Assembly: GCA_035301625.1 (NCBI GenBank)
Contig: DATGTW010000047.1
Span: forward strand, 1-37,789
Length of the DNA: 37,789 bases
Source: Paenalcaligenes sp035301625
GTDB lineage: Bacteria; Pseudomonadota; Gammaproteobacteria; Burkholderiales; Burkholderiaceae_B
Direction of reading: 5' to 3'
Under the pieces are notes generated by a model. The model ran no database searches and was not told where the DNA came from. It saw only the letters and a list, made by a program, of their open reading frames with translations. Positions 8,475 to 16,913 of the stretch are shown piece by piece (the first letter of the stretch is position 1; every line of letters starts with the position of its first letter). The translations under genes were made by a program, and so were the position numbers.

Positions 8475-9242
8475 ATGCAGCGTTTATTGGTAATTATTGA
8501 TCCACAAAATGATTTTATGCGCAGTCCCGAGCATGAGGGCTCGTTAGCCATTGATGAGGCCTATGCAGATATGGAACGTCTGGTGCGTTATCTCGAGCGT
8601 GAAACACCCGAGCAAATATTGGTCACATTGGATTCGCACACGGTCGATCATATTGCCCATGCACGTTGGTGGACTGACTCAAAGGGCAACCACCCCGAAC
8701 CTTTTACTGTCATTAGTGTCGATGATGTGGTTGCTGGTCGCTGGCAGGGCCGAGAGCCTGAACATAGTTTATGGTATGTGCGGCAGTTAGCCAAGCAGGG
8801 TAATTATGATCTAATTGTTTGGCCAGACCATTGTGTGATGGGTACCCCTGGTCACCAAGTGGTGCGTATTTTGGCCCAGGCTTTACAAGACTGGGAGCAA
8901 CGCACCGGCCGTCAGGTACGCTATTTGAAAAAAGGCATGAACGACTATACCGAACATTATTCTGCCCTCAAGGCCGAGGTGGTCATTGATGCCGAGACAG
9001 ATATGAATCATGAGCTCATTAATTATATGAATGAGTTTGACCGTATTGAATTTGCTGGCGAGGCTTCTTCTCATTGTGTAGGCAATACTTTGGTGCATTT
9101 TATTGATACCATAGCCACCGATGATGCGCGCAAAGTAGTGGTATTGGAAAATGCGACTAGCCCGGTACCCAACTGTGAACATATGACCGAGGCATTTTTC
9201 AGTCATGCGCGGGCTAAAGGCGTACAGTTTGAAAAGATTTGA
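8475..9242 (+). CDS. Isochorismatase/nicotinamidase-family cysteine hydrolase
   Basis: 255 residues from the ATG at 8475; a GTG at 8469 is in frame but overlaps the AGAGG ribosome binding site, so the ATG is preferred. The fold and catalytic triad of nicotinamidase-like hydrolases are visible: Asp in VIIDPQNDF, a metal-site candidate in DSHTVDHIAHARWW, WPDHCV as in PncA, Lys in KKGMND, and nucleophile Cys201 in GEASSHCVGNTL. The likely role is amide or ester hydrolysis on a small substrate, possibly nicotinamide. At 255 residues it is longer than PncA (about 213), so the substrate is open. It is followed by a methyltransferase gene whose frame may overlap its 3' end. Confidence 0.82.
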   Translation: MQRLLVIIDPQNDFMRSPEHEGSLAIDEAYADMERLVRYLERETPEQILVTLDSHTVDHIAHARWWTDSKGNHPEPFTVISVDDVVAGRWQGREPEHSLWYVRQLAKQGNYDLIVWPDHCVMGTPGHQVVRILAQALQDWEQRTGRQVRYLKKGMNDYTEHYSALKAEVVIDAETDMNHELINYMNEFDRIEFAGEASSHCVGNTLVHFIDTIATDDARKVVVLENATSPVPNCEHMTEAFFSHARAKGVQFEKI

Positions 9243-9273
9243 ATGGGAGTCGAGCAGCTTAGATTCGTTGGCG

Positions 9274-10836
9274 ATGCAGAAATTAGAAGATCAATTTTTA
9301 GCTGGCTTGGCCGAGTCATATGATCGGCAGCCTTATTTTTCCAATGTATTTCCTTGGAGCGCACCTGGTTACGTGCGGGCCGCGGCACACCTGTACGGGA
9401 TTCAAACACCGCCAGTCGCCAATGCACGTATTCTTGAACTAGGGTGTGCGGCTGGGGGTAATTGCATTCCTATTGCAAGCCTGTATCCTGATGCAGAGGT
9501 CGTGGGGGTAGATATTTCTACACGACAAATTGCAGCGGGACAGCGAGTCATTGAGCAGGCCGGGCTTACAAATATTCGTCTGTTAAATCATTGTTTTTCG
9601 CGTTTGCCCAAGGATTTAGGACAATTCGATTACATCATCGCACACGGTGTTTGGAGCTGGGTGCCCGAGGTAGTGCAACAGGCCCTGTTGCAAGTGTGTC
9701 AGCAGCATTTGCAGCCTCAGGGCGCGGCCTATATTAGTTTTAATACTTATCCAGGTTGGAAATTGCAGGAGGTGTTCCGTGAAGCAATGCTCTTTCATTG
9801 CCAGCAATACGGAGCGCCGACTCATGTTGAGCGGGCACGCGAAATTTTGCCATTTTTCATGCATGGTTTAGCTGCGGAAAATCCATTACAAGAGGCTCTG
9901 GTGGCTCAGGCGGGCAAAGTCCCCAGTGGAGCAGAAAATGATTATTACATTGCTCATGAATATCTAGAGCTGCACAATTTACCCATCTATTTGCAGGATT
10001 TTGTCCAGCGTTTGGCACGCCATGATTTACATCATGTGGGCGATGTAGAGCTGCGTAATGAATGCGCTCAGCGCTATGGTGATGAGTTTGCTCAACATTT
10101 TGAGTTATTTGCCCAAGGTCACAAAGGTGTGGTGCGACAGCAGTATTTGGACTTTGCTGTGGGTCGTCAGTTTAGAAAAAGTCTGGTGGTGCACCAGGCG
10201 TGGGCAGCGCATCAAAAACCAGAAGCTGATTTAAACCGACTTAAAGATCTGCAGTTTGCTGGTTGGTTTGAGCTACAGTGCCAAAATAAGGACTCTCAAG
10301 AGCGGCCGATTATCAGCTTCTATCACACCTTGCAACAGGAAACGCTACGCGTAGATGATCCTGTGCATCAAACTTGGCTAAAGTATTTGCACGAATGTTG
10401 GCCGCGTCCAGTTTCAGGGCGTGACCTATTGCGTATCGCCGCACAGACGCACCCTGAATATGACGCACAAGAGTTAGACTACCGCTTCCAGCGCTTGTAT
10501 GTGCAGGTACCGCTCAGTTTGAGCCGCAGCTATGAGGATTTACCGCCTTGCTTACATGATTTGTATGAAGGGCTCATTCCTGGCGTTTATCCATTAATGA
10601 TTGCACGCCAGAATCATGCCTTGGGTATGGGTGATTTTAATGCTTGGTTCCAAACTTCCACGGCGCAGTTTGATTCCATACAGCATCTGATTTTGAAGGG
10701 CTTGGCACAGCAACTTGATTGGACTCAGATTGCAATCACTGTGTGTGCGCAGCACCCAGAAATAGAACCCAATCAAGCACACCAAACCATCGATGATTTG
10801 GTGGCTAATTTAAGAAAATACGCTTTATATATTTAG
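9274..10836 (+). CDS. Class I SAM-dependent methyltransferase with methyltransferase regulatory domain
   Basis: 520 residues from ATG 9274. After the family-typical SYDRQPY...NVFPWS lead comes SAM motif I, ILELGCAAGGN, then the acidic VVGVDIS strand and IIAHGVWSWVP. The middle matches the methyltransferase regulatory domain (DYYIAHEYLELHNLPIY), and a C-terminal domain of about 200 residues follows. The target of this family is not established. The start is uncertain: the frame is open back to ATG 9205, which would overlap the preceding gene by 38 bases, and neither start has a clear ribosome binding site; alignment to the family lead sequence favours 9274. It is probably co-transcribed with the hydrolase and perhaps with the thioesterase 63 bases downstream. 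Confidence 0.8.
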   Translation: MQKLEDQFLAGLAESYDRQPYFSNVFPWSAPGYVRAAAHLYGIQTPPVANARILELGCAAGGNCIPIASLYPDAEVVGVDISTRQIAAGQRVIEQAGLTNIRLLNHCFSRLPKDLGQFDYIIAHGVWSWVPEVVQQALLQVCQQHLQPQGAAYISFNTYPGWKLQEVFREAMLFHCQQYGAPTHVERAREILPFFMHGLAAENPLQEALVAQAGKVPSGAENDYYIAHEYLELHNLPIYLQDFVQRLARHDLHHVGDVELRNECAQRYGDEFAQHFELFAQGHKGVVRQQYLDFAVGRQFRKSLVVHQAWAAHQKPEADLNRLKDLQFAGWFELQCQNKDSQERPIISFYHTLQQETLRVDDPVHQTWLKYLHECWPRPVSGRDLLRIAAQTHPEYDAQELDYRFQRLYVQVPLSLSRSYEDLPPCLHDLYEGLIPGVYPLMIARQNHALGMGDFNAWFQTSTAQFDSIQHLILKGLAQQLDWTQIAITVCAQHPEIEPNQAHQTIDDLVANLRKYALYI

Positions 10837-10899
10837 CCCGTTGACTCCGCCTTGTTGTGCGCGAGCGAGGGAGATACCGAGATTTAAGGAATAAATACC

Positions 10900-11397
10900 A
10901 TGCTGAATGTGCCAGATAATCAACTAACAATGACTGTGCTGATGACACCGGATACGGCAAATTTTTCCGGCAATGTGCATGGGGGAACCATATTGAAGTT
11001 GCTGGATCAGGTCGCCTACGCTTGTGCCAGTCGTTATGCCAAAAGTTATGTGGTGACCCTGAGCGTCGATCAGGTGACCTTTAGGCAGCCTATTCATGTA
11101 GGAGAGTTGGTGACTTTTCTGGCCAGTGTGAACTATACAGGGACCTCATCCATGGAGGTAGGAATCAAAGTAGTGGCTGAAGACATCCAAAAGCGGGTTG
11201 TGCGTCATGTGAATAGTTGTTTTTTCACGATGGTTGCTGTGGATGAAAACCAACAACCCACTATAGTGCCCCCGCTTGAGCCATCAACGGCTGAGGAAAA
11301 GAGGCGTTTTGATGAGGGTAAGATTCGACGTGAAATCAGAAAGCAAATCGAGCAACAGCATCATGACCGCAAGGTTCACAAAAGCGAAAGCTCGTAG
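10900..11397 (+). CDS. Acyl-CoA thioesterase (hotdog fold, YciA/BACH type)
   Basis: 165 residues. The hotdog helix motif NVHGGTILKLLDQVAYACASRYA is cut by a conserved Asp (LLDQ), followed by VVTLSVDQVTFRQPIHVGELV, as in cytoplasmic acyl-CoA hydrolases of the YciA family. It hydrolyses acyl-CoA to free acid and CoA; chain-length preference is not visible. The C-terminus is a charged tail of about 30 residues rich in Arg, Lys and Gln. The ATG has AAGGA about nine bases upstream. It is followed by inverted repeats at 11409-11457 and then by the convergent tRNA-Phe. Confidence 0.85.
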   Translation: MLNVPDNQLTMTVLMTPDTANFSGNVHGGTILKLLDQVAYACASRYAKSYVVTLSVDQVTFRQPIHVGELVTFLASVNYTGTSSMEVGIKVVAEDIQKRVVRHVNSCFFTMVAVDENQQPTIVPPLEPSTAEEKRRFDEGKIRREIRKQIEQQHHDRKVHKSESS

Positions 11398-11408
11398 AAT
11401 GTTAGCAG

Positions 11409-11457
11409 GCGGCCTTTATAGCGAACGATCGAGTGATAGCGACTAAGGCCGCTATAA
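11409..11457. repeat. Two mutually exclusive inverted repeats after the thioesterase gene
   Basis: GCGGCCTT at 11409-11416 is matched by AAGGCCGC at 11445-11452, and TTATAGCG at 11416-11423 is matched by CGCTATAA at 11450-11457. Each pair is a perfect 8-bp stem, but the arms overlap by one base on one side and three on the other, so only one can fully form. There is no T run on the plus strand beyond ATTTT. It may act as the 3' end of the thioesterase transcript. Confidence 0.5.
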
Positions 11458-11468
11458 ATTTTAGGCAT

Positions 11469-11493
11469 AAAAAAACCCTTGCAAAGCAAGGGT
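11469..11493 (-). terminator. Rho-independent terminator of tRNA-Phe
   Basis: Read on the minus strand, ACCCTTGC (11493-11486) and GCAAGGGT (11482-11475) form a perfect 8-bp stem around a three-base loop and run directly into seven T (11475-11469). It lies 25 bases downstream of the tRNA 3' end. Confidence 0.9.
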
Positions 11494-11518
11494 AGCAACA
11501 ATCAGTGTAAAAAGATGG

Positions 11519-11594
11519 TGGTGGCCTTGGGCGGAATCGAACCACCGACACAAGGATTTTCAATCCTCTGCTCTACCAACTGAGCTACAAGGCC
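11519..11594 (-). tRNA. tRNA-Phe (anticodon GAA)
   Basis: 76 nt on the minus strand. The acceptor stem GGCCTTG pairs with CAAGGCC, followed by discriminator A and an encoded CCA (11521-11519). The D arm is GCTCAGTTGGTAGAGC, the anticodon stem-loop is AGGATTGAAAATCCT with anticodon GAA, and the T arm contains GGTTCGATTCC. All four arms close. It is divergent from hemA and has its own terminator. Confidence 0.97.
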
Positions 11595-11756
11595 ACGGCC
11601 AAAAAAGTAACTATAACACAATCTTTTATGAAAAATCCAGCAGCTATTAAAAAGGCAACTTTTCGTGATTAAAAAGATTGTAGCAAGGTCTTTTTTTGTT
11701 CCTAAAGGAATTGATTTTATTTAAATCTCTCGTGCATTTCAATATTTGTGCTTGAC

Positions 11757-11781
11757 GTATTATAATACTGCATGCACGTGC
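11757..11781 (+). promoter_or_regulatory. Candidate hemA promoter with stacked palindromes
   Basis: A consensus -10 box TATAAT lies at 11761-11766, inside the perfect 12-bp palindrome GTATTATAATAC (11757-11768). Two more perfect palindromes follow at once, TGCATGCA (11769-11776) and GCACGTGC (11774-11781). No good -35 box is present at normal spacing, so an activator or a repressor bound at the palindromes is possible. The hemA ATG is 80 bases downstream of the last palindrome. Confidence 0.45.
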
Positions 11782-11860
11782 TGGCTTAGTCCATTGTTTA
11801 TCAGCGCTTTTTTGGGGTGGGGCACGGTAACACCCTATCGGCTCTTTCTTGTATCTCTTT

Positions 11861-13138
11861 ATGACTCTAGATGTCCTCACTTTTGGTTTAAATCACGTCT
11901 CTGCGCCGGTCGAGGTGCGAGAGCGTGTTGCTTTTCCCATGAATGTCGTGCGTCCTGCATTAGATGCTTTACGTTCGACGTTTGGTAAATCTGTGAGTGA
12001 GGCCGCCATTCTTTCGACCTGTAATCGCACCGAGATTTACTGTGCAGCCGAACCCTACGTGGTAGAACATTTACCCCATTGGATGGCCGAATTCAACCGT
12101 GTGCGTGCGACTGATTTGACGCCTCATTTGTATCGCTATGAGCACAATAAAGCAGTACGACATGCATTTCGTGTGGCCAGTGGGCTTGACTCCATGGTGC
12201 TGGGCGAGCCCCAGATTCTCGGCCAGATGAAGGACGCGATGCGCGCTGCCAATGAGGCCGGGGCGCTGGGTACGCTGTTGCATCAGTTGTTTCAGCAGAC
12301 TTTCTCTGTGGCCAAGACTGTGCGCACCCAGACGGCGATTGGTGCTCACTCGGTGTCTATGGCTGCTGCCGCGGTTCGTTTGGCCGAGCGGGTATTCGGC
12401 AATTTAGGTGAGACCAATGTTCTTTTTATTGGTGCGGGCGAGATGATCGAGCTTTGTGCCGCGCATTTTGCGACCAAAAAGCCTAAAAAAATGGTGGTTG
12501 CTAATCGTACACGTGAGCGTGCCGAGACTTTAGCGTCCCGTTTTCACGCCAACACGATGCGTTTGGCTGATTTACCCGACGAGATCGAAAAATACGATGT
12601 GGTGGTCTCTTCTACCGCCAGTACTTTACCTATCTTGGGGCTGGGCATGGTTGAACGCGCTATCAAGGCCCGTCGTCATCGCCCCATTGTGATGGTTGAT
12701 TTGGCTGTGCCTCGAGATATCGAGTCCGAGGTTGCTCGTCTGTCTGACGTTTATTTGTATTCTGTGGATGATTTAGCAGGTATTGTGCAAAAGGCCAGTG
12801 ATGCTCGTCAGGCTGCTGTATTGCAGGCTGAGAGCATTATTGATAATCAGGTTCAGACGTTTATGCAGTGGCTGGAAAATCGTGCCTTGGTGCCGACTTT
12901 GGTCGATGTCCAAGATCAGGCCGAGCGAGTGACCCAGCATGACTTACAACGTGCGCAGCGTATGCTCGCCCGCGGAGATGATCCTGCCGAGGTTCTAGAA
13001 TGGCTCAGTCACAGCTTGAGCCAGCGTTTTTTGCACGGTCCTCTGACAACTTTAAAAAATAGCCAAGGCGAGCAGCGCGATATCTTATTACAAGTTTTGC
13101 CCGAATTATTGCCTACCACCCAGCGTCGGCGCTCTTAG
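11861..13138 (+). CDS. hemA: Glutamyl-tRNA reductase
   Basis: Reduces the glutamate of Glu-tRNA(Glu) to glutamate-1-semialdehyde with NADPH, the first committed step of the C5 route to tetrapyrroles. 425 residues from ATG 11861. The start MTLDVLTFGLNHVSAPVEVRE is typical of the family. The catalytic Cys54 sits in LSTCNRTEIY, GLDSMVLGEPQILGQ is the substrate-site motif, and VLFIGAGEMIELCAAHF is the NADPH domain. The C-terminal helix region is the dimerisation domain. A TTG four codons upstream is in frame, but neither has a visible Shine-Dalgarno sequence, which is unusual for this window. It heads the hemA-prfA-prmC-grxD-ubiX run. Confidence 0.95.
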   Translation: MTLDVLTFGLNHVSAPVEVRERVAFPMNVVRPALDALRSTFGKSVSEAAILSTCNRTEIYCAAEPYVVEHLPHWMAEFNRVRATDLTPHLYRYEHNKAVRHAFRVASGLDSMVLGEPQILGQMKDAMRAANEAGALGTLLHQLFQQTFSVAKTVRTQTAIGAHSVSMAAAAVRLAERVFGNLGETNVLFIGAGEMIELCAAHFATKKPKKMVVANRTRERAETLASRFHANTMRLADLPDEIEKYDVVVSSTASTLPILGLGMVERAIKARRHRPIVMVDLAVPRDIESEVARLSDVYLYSVDDLAGIVQKASDARQAAVLQAESIIDNQVQTFMQWLENRALVPTLVDVQDQAERVTQHDLQRAQRMLARGDDPAEVLEWLSHSLSQRFLHGPLTTLKNSQGEQRDILLQVLPELLPTTQRRRS

Positions 13139-13225
13139 CATTAATCAGCTTTTGTAGTAGCTATCAAGCCATTTATTGGCTGGCTCTGCTTTTTTGCTTT
13201 TCCACGACATCAAGGAAAAAATCTC

Positions 13226-14305
13226 ATGAAAGAATCCATGCGCAATCGTTTGGAACAGCTGTCGCATCGGCTGATAGAAATCGATGCTTTGCTGTCAGAG
13301 CCCGATGCAACCTCTGACATGGATAATTTTACGCGGTTGTCTCGTGAGCGCGCTGAAATTGAGCCGGTGGTGACGGCTTTTCAGTCCTATGTAGAGACCG
13401 AGCAGGACATGCTTACTGCCCAAGAAATGTTGCGTGATCCCGAGCTCAAAGAACTGGGTGAAGAGGAATACCAGCTCACTAAAGATCGGCTCGGGGCGTT
13501 AGAGGCCGATTTACAAATTTTGCTGCTGCCCAAAGACCCCGATGATGAGCGCAGTGTGTATTTAGAAATCAGAGCAGGCGCGGGGGGCGATGAAAGCGCT
13601 TTGTTTGCTGGCGATTTATTGCGTATGTACACCCGTTATGCTGAGGATAATCGTTGGCAGGTCGAGATTGTTTCTACCAGTGATTCGGAAGTTGGGGGCT
13701 ACAAAGAGGTGATCGCCCGCATTGATGGTGATGGTGTTTACGAACGGCTCAAGTTCGAGTCGGGCACCCATCGTGTACAGCGTGTCCCCGAAACCGAGGC
13801 TCAGGGCCGAGTCCATACTTCGACGTGCACAGTCGCTGTGATGCCCGAGGCTGATGAACTAGATGAGATCGAGATTAACCCGGCCGATTTACGTGTGGAT
13901 ACTTTTCGGGCCAGCGGAGCCGGTGGACAGCACGTTAACAAAACAGATTCTGCAGTGCGGATCACCCACTTGCCAACCGGGGTAGTGGTAGAGTGCCAGG
14001 ATGATCGTTCACAGCATCGGAATCGTGAAAAAGCTATGAAAGTATTGGCTGCTCGCCTCAAGGATCAACAGGTTCAAGAGATGCAGGAACAAGAGGCTGA
14101 GCAACGCAAGAGTTTAGTGGGTACGGGGGATCGTTCGGAGCGTATACGTACTTATAATTTTCCGCAGGGGCGTATTACGGATCATCGAATCAATCTGACT
14201 ATGCACAAGCTTAATTTGGTCATGGAGGGTGATTTGGATGAGTTGGTACAGACCCTGCTCAATGAGCATCAGGCCGCGCAGTTAGCGGCTTTGGCCGAAG
14301 GCTAA
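13226..14305 (+). CDS. prfA: Peptide chain release factor 1
   Basis: Recognises UAG and UAA and triggers release of the finished peptide. 359 residues. The codon-recognition motif is of the PxT type, here Pro-Glu-Thr in RVQRVPETE, and the catalytic GGQ is at residues 233-235 in SGAGGQHVNKTDSAVR. The GGQ glutamine is the substrate of PrmC, whose gene follows after 21 bases. AAGGAA stands about nine bases before the ATG. A second in-frame ATG four codons on is possible. Confidence 0.97.
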   Translation: MKESMRNRLEQLSHRLIEIDALLSEPDATSDMDNFTRLSRERAEIEPVVTAFQSYVETEQDMLTAQEMLRDPELKELGEEEYQLTKDRLGALEADLQILLLPKDPDDERSVYLEIRAGAGGDESALFAGDLLRMYTRYAEDNRWQVEIVSTSDSEVGGYKEVIARIDGDGVYERLKFESGTHRVQRVPETEAQGRVHTSTCTVAVMPEADELDEIEINPADLRVDTFRASGAGGQHVNKTDSAVRITHLPTGVVVECQDDRSQHRNREKAMKVLAARLKDQQVQEMQEQEAEQRKSLVGTGDRSERIRTYNFPQGRITDHRINLTMHKLNLVMEGDLDELVQTLLNEHQAAQLAALAEG

Positions 14306-14326
14306 TACTCCTTATCGATTGACTAG

Positions 14327-15154
14327 ATGCCGAAAACGATTCAACAGGCGCAAAGGCGCAGTCCTTTACCTTTACTAGAGCAACATATGCTCTGGTCGCA
14401 TGTACTCGGGGTGCAGCGCGCGTGGTTAATCGCCCATGACCGTGATCCCATCGCTGTGGTTGATTGGGATCGGTACCATACCTTGCAAGCACAGCGCCAC
14501 GAGGGTGTGCCGATGTCTTATTTACTGGGCTGGCGCGAGTTCATGGGGCATCGTTTTGAGGTTGGGCCCGGGGTATTGATTCCACGCCCCGAGACCGAGT
14601 TGTTGGTGACTCATGTGCTTGAGCAGGTACTCCCCAGGTTCGAGCATCCGCGTATTCTGGATTTAGGGACAGGCAGCGGCGTAGTGGCCATTTCCTTGGC
14701 TTTAGCTTGTCCACGTGCAACTGTGGTGGCTACTGATGTGTGCCCGACTGCGCTATCGTGGGCAGCAAAGAATGTCCGCACCCTCTGTGGTGGGAACATC
14801 GAGATTTTGCAAGGGAGTTGGTACGATGCCTTGCTGGCACATGATACTTTTGATGTCATCGTTTCCAATCCACCGTATATAGCTGCTGCTGATGTACATT
14901 TGGCACAAGGAGATCTACGTGCCGAACCTGGCAAAGCACTCACAGATGGTCACGATGGTTTGCAATTTTTGCAGACAATCATCACTGGTGCACCGCAGTT
15001 TTTGCGGCCCTTAGGTGCATTGTGGGTCGAGCATGGTTGGAATCAACACCAAGCCGTGCGAGAATTAATGCTAAAAGAAGGTTTTTCCGAAGTGCACAGT
15101 ATTAATGATTTGGCATCAATACCGCGTATTTCGGGCGGTACAATTAATTTTTGA
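14327..15154 (+). CDS. prmC: Release factor glutamine N5-methyltransferase
   Basis: Methylates the glutamine of the GGQ motif in RF1 and RF2, which raises release activity. 275 residues. An N-terminal helical domain contains SYLLGWREFMGHRFEV. The SAM domain shows IPRPETELLV, motif I ILDLGTGSGVVAISLA, and the diagnostic catalytic VSNPPYI. The second half keeps EPGKALTDGHDGL. It is directly downstream of prfA, the usual order in proteobacteria, and nine bases before grxD. Confidence 0.95.
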   Translation: MPKTIQQAQRRSPLPLLEQHMLWSHVLGVQRAWLIAHDRDPIAVVDWDRYHTLQAQRHEGVPMSYLLGWREFMGHRFEVGPGVLIPRPETELLVTHVLEQVLPRFEHPRILDLGTGSGVVAISLALACPRATVVATDVCPTALSWAAKNVRTLCGGNIEILQGSWYDALLAHDTFDVIVSNPPYIAAADVHLAQGDLRAEPGKALTDGHDGLQFLQTIITGAPQFLRPLGALWVEHGWNQHQAVRELMLKEGFSEVHSINDLASIPRISGGTINF

Positions 15155-15163
15155 GAGAGCAAA

Positions 15164-15496
15164 ATGAGCGAAGTACAGACTTTTATCGATGAAACCGTCA
15201 AAGAGCATCCTGTCGTCCTCTTTATGAAGGGCACCGCGCAAATGCCTCAGTGCGGTTTTTCCGCACGTGCTGTGCAAATCCTACGCGCTGTGGGTTTAAA
15301 AGAAGTGGTGACTATTAACGTCTTGGACGATAACGAGGTTCGTGAGGGTATCAAGGTTTACTCCAGCTGGCCCACTATTCCTCAGCTGTATATCAATAGC
15401 GAGTTTTTTGGTGGCTCGGACATTATGGCCGAGATGTTTGAAAATGGTGAGCTCGAAAAAATGCTGCGTGATGAAAAAATCCTCACAGACGAGTAA
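15164..15496 (+). CDS. grxD: Monothiol glutaredoxin, Grx4 type
   Basis: Cytoplasmic monothiol glutaredoxin that binds a 2Fe-2S cluster with glutathione and hands it to targets. 110 residues. The active site is CGFS at residues 30-33 within KGTAQMPQCGFSARAV, and the glutathione-site motifs SSWPTIPQLY and GGSDIMAEM follow. The start has GAGAG in front. Its 3' end overlaps the proposed ubiX start by 26 bases. Confidence 0.96.
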   Translation: MSEVQTFIDETVKEHPVVLFMKGTAQMPQCGFSARAVQILRAVGLKEVVTINVLDDNEVREGIKVYSSWPTIPQLYINSEFFGGSDIMAEMFENGELEKMLRDEKILTDE

Positions 15497-16109
15497 TTCA
15501 CAGCATCAACGACGAATTGTCATCGCCATAACAGGTGCTACAGGTGCCTGTTATGGCGTTCGTTGTTTAGAGTTGCTGCAGACCCAGCCAGATGTGGAAA
15601 CACATTTGGTCATCTCGCCTGCAGGTTTGCTCAATATACAGCATGAGCTCAGGCTGGATCGCGATGGCGTTCGGGTACTGGCAGATGTGGTGCACTCTTT
15701 TAAAGATATTGGTTCTACGCTTGCCAGTGGTAGTTTTCCCATTGACGCAATGGTGGTGGCGCCATGTTCCATGCGCAGTTTAGCTTCTATCGCACATGGG
15801 TTGGCAGATAACTTGATTACCCGTGCGGCTGATGTGACTTTGAAAGAACGTCGCAAGCTAGTTTTGGTAGTGCGCGAGACGCCTTTTAATTTGGCGCATT
15901 TACGCAATATGACAGCTGCTACGGAAATGGGTGCTGTTGTGTTCCCCCCGTTGCCAGCTTTTTATTTTCACCCGCAAAATGTGCAAGAGCTCATTGACCA
16001 TTCGGTGTTGCGCATTTTGGCGCACGCGGGCGTAGATTTGCCTGCCCCCGAATGGCAGGGTTTGGCCGCAGCCGCCAAGCAAGCTCATCACCAGCTGTCT
16101 GAAAAATAA
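15471..16109 (+). CDS. ubiX: Flavin prenyltransferase UbiX
   Basis: Makes prenylated FMN, the cofactor of UbiD-type decarboxylases used in ubiquinone synthesis. 212 residues from the ATG at 15471; the open frame runs further back inside grxD, but that part is grxD sequence in another frame. The N-terminal flavin-binding segment is IVIAITGATGACYGVR, and later come VVAPCSMRSLASIAHGLADNL and LVLVVRETPFNLAHL, all signatures of the family. The GATGA motif replaces the more common GASGA. It is last of the plus-strand run and ends 18 bases from the convergent HAD gene. Confidence 0.93.
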   Translation: MKKSSQTSNSQHQRRIVIAITGATGACYGVRCLELLQTQPDVETHLVISPAGLLNIQHELRLDRDGVRVLADVVHSFKDIGSTLASGSFPIDAMVVAPCSMRSLASIAHGLADNLITRAADVTLKERRKLVLVVRETPFNLAHLRNMTAATEMGAVVFPPLPAFYFHPQNVQELIDHSVLRILAHAGVDLPAPEWQGLAAAAKQAHHQLSEK

Positions 16110-16127
16110 TTATTAATAAATACTGCT

Positions 16128-16853
16128 TTAGAGCAATTCATGGGCACGCTGACTGAGTTCACGAATGCTGCGTATGCTCAGGTCGACATAAGGTAGGCGG
16201 CCCATAAAGCGGCGGTTGCCAGGGGTTTCTGGGTGTGCAAAATGAATGGTACGAATGCCCAGCTGGGCTGCACTTTTCAAATTGATAGGCGTATCGTCGA
16301 TAAATAAGCATTGTGCTGGCATAAGCTGTAGTTGCGCCAATATTTGTTGCATGAGCGCGACCGAGGGTTTGGGGCGAAAATATAGAGTGCGCTGCATGCT
16401 TTCGATACTTAAAACGCGTTGGAAATGCCGGTAAATGCCGATGTTATGGAGGACAGCACGCGCATAGTTCAGCGGCGCATTGGTGAGGATGATTTTTTGT
16501 CCTGGTAGTCGCTCTAAAGCGCTATCCAAGCCTGGTTCGTGATGGATATAGGCTGAGACATCGAAATCGTGAGCTCGTGCTAAAAACTCATGAGGACAGA
16601 CCCGATGGTGGCGTACCATGCCGATCAGGGTGGCGCCGTACCGGTGCCAATAATCTACGCGCAGTTTATCTGCTTGGGCGCTGTTTACACTGAGCATATC
16701 CTGGATGGCATCCATCATGCACTGATGGATTTGGTCAAAAATACCTTTGGATGCGTCATGCAAAGTGTTGTCCAGATCAAAAAGCCAAATAGGTTGGTGT
16801 TGATCTGGGCGCATCGCGTTAGGGTTTTGATAGCGTAGACTTTGGGGCCACAT
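16128..16853 (-). CDS. HAD-family phosphatase, pyrimidine 5'-nucleotidase type
   Basis: HAD hydrolase, probably removing phosphate from a nucleoside monophosphate. 241 residues from the first ATG. Motif I is WLFDLDNTLHDAS (Asp26 nucleophile, Asp28), motif II is IILTNAP, the motif III lysine is in RPKPSV, and motif IV is CLFIDDTPINL. The layout with an extended cap between motifs I and II matches SDT1/YjjG-like pyrimidine nucleotidases; the exact substrate is an inference. A second ATG at 16814 would give a shorter N-terminus starting just before motif I; neither start has a clear ribosome binding site. It lies downstream of argB on the same strand. Confidence 0.85.
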   Translation of the reverse strand: MWPQSLRYQNPNAMRPDQHQPIWLFDLDNTLHDASKGIFDQIHQCMMDAIQDMLSVNSAQADKLRVDYWHRYGATLIGMVRHHRVCPHEFLARAHDFDVSAYIHHEPGLDSALERLPGQKIILTNAPLNYARAVLHNIGIYRHFQRVLSIESMQRTLYFRPKPSVALMQQILAQLQLMPAQCLFIDDTPINLKSAAQLGIRTIHFAHPETPGNRRFMGRLPYVDLSIRSIRELSQRAHELL

Positions 16854-16913
16854 AGGATGAGCCGTACTGCATTTTTAGTAGGGTGTATGTGCGCTCGAAT
16901 TAATCAAGTCCAA

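Noticed and set aside
13139..13225. AGCCA/TGGCT hairpin between hemA and prfA followed by T-rich DNA
   Set aside because: The stem is only 5 bp and the T run is not adjacent, so it is not supported as a terminator.
13226..14305. Glu in the middle of the release factor PxT motif (PET rather than PAT)
   Set aside because: PET is a common form in bacterial RF1, and the rest of the protein is canonical.
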